Source of the DNA: JBIQJD01 sp044507695
GTDB taxonomy: Bacteria; Bacteroidota; Ignavibacteria; Ignavibacteriales; Ignavibacteriaceae
Assembly (NCBI GenBank): GCA_044507695.1
Contig: JBIQJD010000016.1
Coordinates: forward strand, 26,825 to 90,824
Direction: 5' to 3'
DNA length: 64,000 nt
This document shows, one piece after another, positions 56,954-64,000 of this stretch (position 1 is the first letter of the stretch; every line of letters starts with the position of its first letter). The notes beneath the pieces were generated by a model. It was given only the letters and a program-made list of their open reading frames with translations, did no database searches and was not told the origin of the DNA. The position numbers and the translations under genes are program-made.

Positions 56954-58105
56954 CTATCTATCAACTTCACCTAAAACTATATCAACACTTCCAAGAATTG
57001 TAACAACATCTGCAACCATGTGTCCTCGGCACAATTCATCAAGCACACCAAGATTAACAAATGATGGAGCACGTACCTTAACCCTGAACGGGTTTGTTGT
57101 TCCGTTGCTTATTATGAAATAGCCAAGTTCACCGCGCGGATTTTCAACTCTTGCATATACCTGTCCAACCGGTGGTTTAATTCTTTTTGGAATTGCTGCA
57201 GTAACATCACCTTCTGGAATTGTATCAAGTGCCTGCTCAATTATTTTTAGGCTTTCTTCCATTTCAAGAATGCGTACATAATATCTGTCCCAACTATCAC
57301 CAACCGTTCCCATTTTTCCTTCACCAACCGGAATATCAAAATCAAATTTGTGGTAAACGGAGTAAGGATCATCTTTTCTCAAATCCCATTTAAATCCTGA
57401 TCCTCTAAGCATTGGGCCGGATATACCAAAATTTATTGCTGTTTCTGCAGGCAGGATTCCAACATTGGCAGTACGTTCAATAAAAATTTTATTGTATGAA
57501 AGAAGATCGTTCATCTCCTTTATTTTGGGGCGGAAGTATGGGATAAATTCTTTTGCAAGCCTTATAAAATCAGGATGAAGATCGTGAGATAATCCGCCCG
57601 GCCAGATGTAATTATAGAGCAGTCTTGCACCGCAGGTAATTTCAAAAAGATTTAAAATTTTTTCCCTGTCTCTGAATGCAAAAAGGAAAGGAGTGAAAGC
57701 TCCGATATCCGCACCGTAAGTTCCTATTGCAACAAGGTGAGAAGCTATCCGCTGGAATTCACCCATTATTACTCTTATATATTCTACTCTTTCCGGCACT
57801 TGGATACCAAGGAGTTTTTCTACAGCAACTGCATAACCAAATTCATTATACATTGATGCGAGATAATCCATCCGGTCTGTGTAAGGTACAACCTGCGGAT
57901 ATGTCATCGCTTCGGCATGTTTTTCAAAGCAGCGGTGCAGATAGCCTATGTGCGGAATAACTTTTTTTATTATTTCACCTTCAAGCCGGAGTTCAAGTCT
58001 AAGCACACCATGTGTTGATGGATGCTGCGGTCCCATGTTTAGAACCATTTCCTCAGTCTTGATGCCGGTGGATGGCTGGGGATTTAATTCAACTGTATTG
58101 TTCAT
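56954..58105 (-). CDS. nuoD: NADH-quinone oxidoreductase subunit D
   Basis: The 383-residue protein shows GPQHPSTHGVLRLEL, HIGYLHRCFEKHAE, YTDRMDYLASMYNE and, at the C terminus, VADVVTILGSVDIVLGEVDR. These are the 49-kDa subunit motifs that line the quinone-reduction site, including the conserved His of the HPSTHG segment. It is preceded on its 5' side by a four-helix-bundle gene that separates it from nuoC. Confidence 0.96.
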   Translation of the reverse strand: MNNTVELNPQPSTGIKTEEMVLNMGPQHPSTHGVLRLELRLEGEIIKKVIPHIGYLHRCFEKHAEAMTYPQVVPYTDRMDYLASMYNEFGYAVAVEKLLGIQVPERVEYIRVIMGEFQRIASHLVAIGTYGADIGAFTPFLFAFRDREKILNLFEITCGARLLYNYIWPGGLSHDLHPDFIRLAKEFIPYFRPKIKEMNDLLSYNKIFIERTANVGILPAETAINFGISGPMLRGSGFKWDLRKDDPYSVYHKFDFDIPVGEGKMGTVGDSWDRYYVRILEMEESLKIIEQALDTIPEGDVTAAIPKRIKPPVGQVYARVENPRGELGYFIISNGTTNPFRVKVRAPSFVNLGVLDELCRGHMVADVVTILGSVDIVLGEVDR

Positions 58106-58135
58106 ATTTTTTTATTATTAATCTTAATGATTCTT

Positions 58136-58607
58136 AAATTCCAATTAACAAGCATCAAAAAACAAATAAATTTCAAATGTCAGAACAAAAATTCCAAAAA
58201 GTTTTTATTCTGATTTAATAAGTATTGCAGAAAAGATTTTTTTTAATTCTGTAGCCTCATTAATAAGTTCATCACTTTTATTTTCATCTGAGTTATCGGT
58301 AGTTTCCTTAATCAATCTCAGCCAGTAAATACTTTCTTTTGCTTCTTTTCTGCTGATTTTTATTCTCATCTTAAAATCTTTTTTACTCAGAGCTTCATTT
58401 GCTTCAATATAATTAGCCCCAACTGAGGATGATGATTTTAACAATTGTTTTAAATATTCAATGTTTGTGAAAGTTTTCTTAATCCGTTTAACGTATTCAC
58501 ATGTTGATTTGGCAAATTTGTATGTTCTTTCTTCGAGATCATATTTTTTATTTTGCTCATCGTTCATTAAATATTCTTGTTATTTTGAATTTGTTTTTTG
58601 TTATTTC
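58136..58607. mobile_element. Inverted-repeat cassette carrying a four-helix-bundle gene, inserted between nuoC and nuoD
   Basis: The left end (58136-58180) and the right end (58568-58607) are AT-rich and inverted relative to each other. AACAAGCATCAAAAAACAAA on the left resembles AAAAAACAAATTCAAAA and AACAAGAATA read on the other strand from the right. The right end begins directly at the nuoC stop codon. The same AAATTCCAA/ACAAATAA style is present in the repeats at 44433 and 54045. The limits are approximate and the unit is inferred. Confidence 0.45.
58205..58567 (-). CDS. Four-helix-bundle protein (23S rRNA intervening-sequence type, S23)
   Basis: The 120-residue protein is helical and has the signature of the family: the first helix KYDLEERTYKFAKSTCEYVKR, the loop SSSVGANYIEANEA, then RKEAKESIYWLRLIKE and a last helix ATELKKIFSAILI. 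The family is named after genes inside intervening sequences of 23S rRNA. Stand-alone copies are widespread, and their role is unknown. Structurally it is related to the Avd accessory protein of diversity-generating retroelements. Here it splits the nuoC-nuoD pair and lies between inverted AT-rich ends, which suggests that it moved in as a small cassette. Confidence 0.85.
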   Translation of the reverse strand: MNDEQNKKYDLEERTYKFAKSTCEYVKRIKKTFTNIEYLKQLLKSSSSVGANYIEANEALSKKDFKMRIKISRKEAKESIYWLRLIKETTDNSDENKSDELINEATELKKIFSAILIKSE

Positions 58608-59135
58608 CTAATACGGTACTTTCATACCCTGGTAGAACTCAGGATTTTTATAATCTTTTCTCAGGGGATGTCCTTCCCAATCATACGGCATTAATATTCT
58701 TCTTAAATCAGGATGATTGAGGAATACAATGCCAAGAAGATCATACGCTTCACGCTCATGCCAATCGGCGCTGCGCCAGATTTCAGCAACTGAAACTACT
58801 TCTGCTTTTTCTCTTGGTGCTGATGTTTTAAGCACTATTTTATGTTTTAATGACGTTGATTCAATATGATAATAAATACTTAACGTACCGCCGTTTATTG
58901 TTGAACTGCCGTCTTCATTTTTTACAGCAGTACCGTTCGCATCATCCACACCTGAAAGATTCATAAGATTATCGAATAGTAATTCCTCATTATCCCGGAG
59001 GAAGAGAGATATCTTATCAATCTCAAGCGTGGAAACTTCAATGAACGGATCAACAGGCTGGGAATTGTTAAGGTTATTAACTGCATCCGGAAATTTATTT
59101 TTCAGGATGGCAAAAATTTCTTCAATGTTTTTCAT
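58608..59135 (-). CDS. nuoC: NADH-quinone oxidoreductase subunit C
   Basis: The 175-residue protein has the 30-kDa subunit signature EIWRSADWHEREAYDLLGIVF, with HPDLRRILMPYDWEGHPLRKDY following. It is part of the peripheral arm at the quinone end. Its ATG overlaps the nuoB stop by 4 bp, so translation is coupled. It is not fused to nuoD; an inserted four-helix-bundle gene separates them. Confidence 0.95.
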   Translation of the reverse strand: MKNIEEIFAILKNKFPDAVNNLNNSQPVDPFIEVSTLEIDKISLFLRDNEELLFDNLMNLSGVDDANGTAVKNEDGSSTINGGTLSIYYHIESTSLKHKIVLKTSAPREKAEVVSVAEIWRSADWHEREAYDLLGIVFLNHPDLRRILMPYDWEGHPLRKDYKNPEFYQGMKVPY

Positions 59136-59644
59136 ACTGCTTTTTCCACTAAGGTTTGTTTTCCTTTAACTAAAGATTCATTCCTGATTTTTTCCTGAAG
59201 TTTCAATAAACCTTCAAGTAGAGCCTCAGGACGGGGAGGGCAGCCCGGTACATAAACATCAACAGGAATTACTCTATCAACACCTTTTAGAACGTGATAG
59301 CCGTGTTCCCAATACGGTCCGCCGCAGTTTGAACAGCTTCCCATAGAAATTACATATTTGGGATCGGGCATCTGTTCGTACAATCTTCTTATCCTTGTTG
59401 CCATTTTAAGTGTAACAGTGCCGGAAATAATTATAACGTCTGCCTGGCGGGGTGAAGGGCGCGGCATTACGCCAAACCTGTCAAAATCATAATGTGAAGC
59501 AGATGTTGCCATCATTTCAATTGCGCAGCAGGCAAGCCCGAAACTCATCTGCCATAAAGAAGATAATCTTGCCCAGTTGAAAAGATCATCTATGGTGGTT
59601 ATGACTATATTGTCATCTGTGAATTGTTTGTCTAATAAGCCCAT
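59132..59644 (-). CDS. nuoB: NADH-quinone oxidoreductase subunit B
   Basis: The 170-residue protein has the cysteines for cluster N2: the CC pair in GLACCAIEMMA, one in GSCSNCGG, and one in VPGCPPRPEA. The cluster passes electrons to quinone. The start lies only 2 bp after a T9SS gene fragment, where nuoA is often found. nuoA and nuoEFG are not in the window. Confidence 0.96.
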   Translation of the reverse strand: MGLLDKQFTDDNIVITTIDDLFNWARLSSLWQMSFGLACCAIEMMATSASHYDFDRFGVMPRPSPRQADVIIISGTVTLKMATRIRRLYEQMPDPKYVISMGSCSNCGGPYWEHGYHVLKGVDRVIPVDVYVPGCPPRPEALLEGLLKLQEKIRNESLVKGKQTLVEKAV

Positions 59645-59646
59645 AA

Positions 59647-60501
59647 TTATTTCGCTATTATCATTTTACGTGTTTGAATAAAATTGTTGGTTATTATTCT
59701 GCAGAAATATATTCCGCTTGAGAGTCTGCCTGCATTAAACTTTACTTCATAAGTTCCGGGAGTTTTTACCTCATTAACTAATTTTTCCACTTCTCTGCCA
59801 AGAGCATCATAAATGTTTAATTTAACATGTTCTGTGCCAGCAATACTAAATTTAATAGTTGTAGTTGGATTGAATGGATTAGGGAAGTTTTGAAGGTAAT
59901 ATTCAGTATTTTGCTGCTGATTTACAGCTCCGGCTTCTTTTTCAAAACCGCTTTTATTCTCATTTATAATATACGCAGCTTCTCTTGTTAGAGAAGATTC
60001 AGAGTAGGTTTTAAGCATTGTATTATAGATGGATTTTGCTTTTTCAAGATTCCCTTCTTCATGATAGAAATAAACTAACTTCTTGAACATTGCAAGCTCT
60101 TTAATGCTGCTGCTATAATTTGCAATTACGTTATCTAGTTTCTGAGCATAGTTCGCTTTGTTTATACCTGCAAGGATGATTTCTGCATAACCATAAATAT
60201 TCTTTTTCTCTGAAGAATTAATATAATTACCTATTGTAGAATTTAGTTCGTTTCGGTTTATATTGCTCTTAAATTTATCAATCAGGTTTATTGTACTCAT
60301 GAAAGTTAATTCAGCTAATTCATCTGTTGAAACAGAGCTTTCTTCAAGAAGTTCTTTACAGATATCCCACGCCTGCTTGTTCTCTTTTTTCAGAAATAAT
60401 TTCAATGCTTTTGTCAGTTTATCATTTTGATAAGGTTGCGTTTGTTCCGCCGTTTCCATAAGCAAGACTGCTCTCAAAGCTAAGGAAAGGTCTGTAATCA
60501 A
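59647..60501 (-). pseudogene. Downstream part of a frame-broken T9SS beta-helix gene
   Basis: The reading frame has 284 codons, but the first 26 or so come from reading the upstream gene out of frame, so homology begins at about 60423 (DKLTKALKLFLKK). From there it matches the C-terminal region of the product of 46186: the TPR-like part (NKQAWDICKELLEESSV, NLEKAKSIYNTMLKTYS) and the sorting domain (NFPNPFNPTTTIKF, SSGIYFCRIITNN). It has no signal peptide of its own. It is the severed 3' end of the gene at 60422-63289. The stop is 2 bp before nuoB. Confidence 0.75.
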
Positions 60502-63289
60502 TTATGCTTCCTGATGCAGCTGCTATTTTTGTGCTATCAGCGCCCCAGTAATTTATCTCTGCATAAATATATCCGCCATTTTCCGCGTAAAGATGGTAAT
60601 CATCTCCGCTAATTGTGTTATAACCAGCGAAGAAATCTGTTCCAATTTCATGACCCAACAGTGGACTGGAATAATTGGAATATACGGATACAATATTTCC
60701 TGTAATATCGTTTAAGCCCGGTTCACCGAGTTCACCAAATATTGCGTGTGAGCCTGTAATGCATCTTATTCCTGATAGATTATTATAAATTTCATTACCT
60801 GCTATCTGTGGTTCTGAATCGAGCAGGTTAATTCCCGAACGAGTATTATCATAAATGTCATTATGCCAGATCTTTGTACCTGTGTACATGGTTAGCTGGT
60901 AATCGGATTGATATAGGTATAGTCCATCATAGCAATTATATATATCGCAATTTTCTATGAATGGTTCCGATTTGTACACAAACACTCCAACGTAAGCTTT
61001 CTTTATTTCGCAATATTTAAGTGTGGCTGTAGATGCAGAATCCAATTTAATACCGTTATATCTTTGAGCATCCTGGCCTATAAAATCAAAAATTATTTTA
61101 TTGTTTGTAGTTCCATTTGCAGTAATTTCTCCCTGTATAATAAGTCGCGAACCATTTAAGAAATTCATTCTTTTTCCGGCATTAACTACTAATTTTCCGC
61201 CTGGTTTTACTGTTATATTTTTATATACATTGTAAGTATTATTTATTGTTAATGTGGCACCTGCTTCAACTATCAACTCTTCTTTTAGATCAATTTCTGA
61301 ATTCAATGTTTCATTGTATTTAAGTGATCCGCCGTAAATCAGAACAGGCAGAACACTATATAATCGTCCATCACCTGGTGAAATAGTATCGTAAACTACT
61401 CCTTTATTATTTACATCTGCCAGAATAGTTGTTTTAATAGTATCAACTAAATCTGTTACTTCCCAGTTTTTATATGTGCTTAAGTTTTGAAAAGAAAATT
61501 TTAAATTTTCCCTGTTGCTGTAGTAGCGGTTAATTGCCATAAAATATTTTTTATCTGTATCTTCTTCATCAGTAAAAAATCCAAGGTCAATAATACCATC
61601 GCCTGAGCCTGAAGTAAATTCAATTTTATCTATGAATTGCTGATTAATTGTTGAAGTTGTTGCAATATTAAGACCCGGATATTGAGATTGCTGAGTTAAT
61701 ACTTTTAATGTTTGACCGAATGTTCCTTTTAGCAATGGAGATATTTCATTTTTTATTGTAGACCAAAGCGATGTATATGAATAATCATTTAACCCACCGC
61801 CAAGCTCTGTAAATGATACCAACGAAGATGTTGTATTTTCATTAATACTATTATAAAAATAATTACTTATTCCAATACCTTTGGCGCCGTAAAGAAGACC
61901 TAAGAACATGGTATATTTGAATTGGGCAGATGTTGGAATCTTTTCTAATCTATTATAAGGAGGTAATGCAAGCCATTTTCCAGTCTGAAGATTTAAGACA
62001 AAGGGAATTTCAAAATTATTCATTCTGTCCAAATGGTATACAGCCATGTTTGTAATATTGTATTCTGTATAGTTTGTTTCATTGTCATTTAATGGCCAAT
62101 CAAAAAGAAAATTATTCATTATAACTTCTTCAATATTTGTTCTTCTAACAAGTTCATCTATCCTGTAAACGTTGGTTCCGTCATATGCTTTTCCATTCCA
62201 AACGCCTGCAATTGATAGAACAAGTTTTTTTCCATTAGTATTATTTTTTAACAATTCAGCTATTTTTTTAACACCTGCCCAATTATCAATAAACATCGGC
62301 TCATCTATGGTGTGCCAACCTACAACTGTATTCTCAAAATAAGTCTGGTTCGTTGTTATTTTATTAACATCATCAGTGTTATTTGCTTGAGCGATAATTT
62401 CTTGTTGTTTTGATTGTAGATTGATCAATTGATTTCCCCTCACATCATAAACCAAAATATTATCAACATAAAGGGATAGATAACTTGATCCATAAAAATA
62501 AACCTTAAACTCAACGTTAGAAAATATTTCTGCATTTGTCTGCATAACATTAATTAAAGAATCGGTTTGAACTGGTTGAGGCGTTCCGATTGATGCATTA
62601 TTACTTTTTGAATAGGTTAATTCAAATTCATTTTCATCCATCCATTGCCCATAATTTATAAATTGCCATGCTTCTATTATTTCTGAGTCTAAAATTATTC
62701 CATTACTGGTTACTTCTATCCGGCAGACGTTATCTGTATTATTTGTTAAGGAAACCGGACCACCAATTGGTTCTACTTTTAACCTGAATCTAACATTATA
62801 ATCTATTTCTGCTTGATCGATTATATATTGAGTTGGTTGAATATAACCAGGACCACTTAATAAATATCCTTGTGCATTATTTTTTGTTTTAACTCCTACT
62901 CCTGAAACTTCATCAACTTTATTCATATCTTTAACAAGTTGAATTTCACCTTGTGATATTGGAACGGTTTCTGCTTCCCAAATACTGTAAATTGCTTCAC
63001 TATATTTTGCAATATGATTTACTCTTTGGTATGTAGCTGATGTTTGTAATGGAATTAATTTAAGATTTGCAGAACGAAATATATCAAATTTATCATTGAT
63101 GAGATCGGGTGCAATAAGAACATCTGTTCCCATTTCTTTTATTTTGTTGTAATTATAATCCATAAGCCAATAATCATTAGTGGTTCCTCCATAGGTAATA
63201 ATTGGTATGCCTGTAAAATTATCCAGGTAGCTTTGAGAAAAGCTTTTGGTTAATATTGTAAGAAAAAAAAGTAACAGAATTCTTCTCAA
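60422..63289 (-). pseudogene. Upstream part of a frame-broken T9SS beta-helix gene with TIM-barrel-like domain
   Basis: The 955-residue product has a signal peptide (to about SFSQ). Residues about 20-560 look like a TIM-barrel-type glycoside hydrolase region with an inserted beta-sandwich (GWHTIDEPMFIDNWAGVKKI, LSIAGVWNGKAYDG, MNNFLFDWPLND, FLGLLYGAKGIGI). Residues about 680-940 are a right-handed beta-helix like that of the gene at 46186 (ENCDIYNCYDGLYLYQSDYQ). It stops at TGA 60422-60424, where the paralogue continues. Compared with the paralogue 26 nt are missing here, so the sorting domain is lost and the product could not be secreted normally by T9SS. Confidence 0.7.
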
Positions 63290-63299
63290 AACGTCTCCC

Positions 63300-64000
63300 T
63301 TATTTTAAGATGATTAGTTTTTTCATATCCGAATATCTCGGAATTCTATTTTCCCCGATAACTTCTATTTTATACAAATATATCCCGCTTGAAAGATTCT
63401 CAGCCCTAAATTCAATTTCATAATAACCTTTATCCTGCATGGTATTAACAAGCACGTTTATCAGCTCACCTTTTATATCATAAACCAGCAATTTCACATA
63501 ACTTCGTTCTTTTATGCTGTATGCTATTTTAGTTGAAGGGTTAAATGGATTGGGATAGTTTTGGTATAGTGTATATTCATTTACTACCTGAACCTCAGGC
63601 TCATTGAGATCTGTTATAATTAATGCAATTTCCTGTGTTGGGCGGCTTTCATTTTCCTGGTTGTCAATAGCAGTTATTTTGTAATAATATTTTGCAGCAA
63701 TTACAGGATAGTGATCTTCGAAATATGAATTATTTGTTTCTAACAGTTTATTTTGAGGATTGGGAATAAAACCAGAAACTGTATCTTTATAAACAATATA
63801 ATTTTTAAAATCTGCTTCAGTATTAATCTGCCAGCTAAATCTTATTTTCTGGGAATCGCTGATAATTGTATATAATATATTTTGAGGAATCCGCGGTGGT
63901 AAATCCATATAGGAGTAGGCCTCTCCCAAAACTCCGCCAAAAATCCCCATATCACTTCTTGAACCATCTACATCTAAAATATCCGGATCGCCTGCATCTA
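63300..64000 (-). CDS. T9SS-sorted protein, 3' part (5' end outside window)
   Basis: The frame stays open beyond the ATG at 63950 to the window edge (about DPDILDVDGSRSD before it), so only the C-terminal part is seen. The sequence DVDGSRSDMGIFGG is typical of the end of a right-handed beta-helix in T9SS proteins. An FN3-like segment follows (IRFSWQINTEADFKNYIVYKD, YYYKITAIDNQENES) and then a sorting domain (NYPNPFNPSTKIAY, SSGIYLYKIEVIG, KKLIILK). It lies 10 bp upstream of the broken beta-helix gene. Function unknown. Confidence 0.75.
   Translation of the reverse strand, partial: DAGDPDILDVDGSRSDMGIFGGVLGEAYSYMDLPPRIPQNILYTIISDSQKIRFSWQINTEADFKNYIVYKDTVSGFIPNPQNKLLETNNSYFEDHYPVIAAKYYYKITAIDNQENESRPTQEIALIITDLNEPEVQVVNEYTLYQNYPNPFNPSTKIAYSIKERSYVKLLVYDIKGELINVLVNTMQDKGYYEIEFRAENLSSGIYLYKIEVIGENRIPRYSDMKKLIILK

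Overview
The window looks like part of an Ignavibacteria-type genome (Ignavibacteriota, near Bacteroidota/Chlorobi). Many secreted proteins end in a type IX secretion (T9SS) C-terminal sorting domain with the NYPNPFNPxTxI signature. There are two PorV/PorQ-family outer-membrane proteins, atpDC stands apart from the rest of the ATP synthase genes, and noncoding spacers are AT-rich. No rRNA, tRNA or CRISPR array was seen. Genes run on the + strand up to about 39.5 kb and on the - strand after that. The two halves converge on a strong bidirectional terminator between atpC and sodA.

Region 1 (1-2.1 kb): the 3' end of a T9SS cargo gene followed by a PorV-like gene. Region 2 (2.1-22.9 kb): a carbohydrate-degradation locus. 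It encodes a secreted GH38 alpha-mannosidase-like enzyme, three cell-envelope proteins that share a new-looking N-terminal domain and carry both a lipoprotein-like signal and a T9SS sorting domain, and a run of cytoplasmic enzymes: a beta-propeller protein, an (alpha/alpha)6 glycosidase, a second GH38, a ROK sugar kinase, a long mannose-6-phosphate-isomerase-like protein and a GH78 alpha-L-rhamnosidase, plus an envelope esterase. Together they could take alpha-mannoside/rhamnoside glycans from the surface to fructose-6-phosphate. Region 3 (23.1-24.1 kb): a small SHOCT membrane protein and a single-domain response regulator. Region 4 (24.3-37.5 kb): a surface/secretion cluster with T9SS cargo, a lipoprotein, a TonB-dependent receptor, a second PorV-like protein, an NHL-repeat lipoprotein, and a T9SS phospholipase-D-fold protein that is probably an extracellular nuclease. 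Region 5 (37.7-39.5 kb): atpD-atpC.

Region 6 (39.6-42.7 kb, - strand): an iron-sulfur/oxidative-stress operon, iscR-iscS-(unknown small protein)-iscA-sodA. IscU is missing from its usual slot, sodA has two plausible starts, and a palindromic Rrf2-type operator lies in front of iscR. Region 7 (42.9-64 kb, - strand): complex I genes in the order nuoB C D H I J K L M N. This operon is unusually disrupted. A YCF48-repeat T9SS protein and a large beta-helix T9SS protein sit between nuoL and nuoM. A paralogous beta-helix T9SS gene, broken by a 26-nt length difference, sits immediately upstream of nuoB where nuoA is often found. A four-helix-bundle (23S-IVS-type) gene sits between nuoC and nuoD. Several spacers hold palindromic or terminal-inverted-repeat elements. 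The two beta-helix paralogues form direct repeats of about 1.6 kb around nuoB-nuoL.

The strongest candidates for something new are: (a) the family combining a lipobox-like signal, the 'QPSS' domain and a T9SS sorting domain; (b) the AT-rich inverted-repeat elements in the nuo operon, one of which seems to carry the four-helix-bundle gene; (c) the direct-repeat/module-swap arrangement of T9SS proteins around complex I; and (d) the dual-start superoxide dismutase. Family assignments were made by reading motifs; no database search was run.
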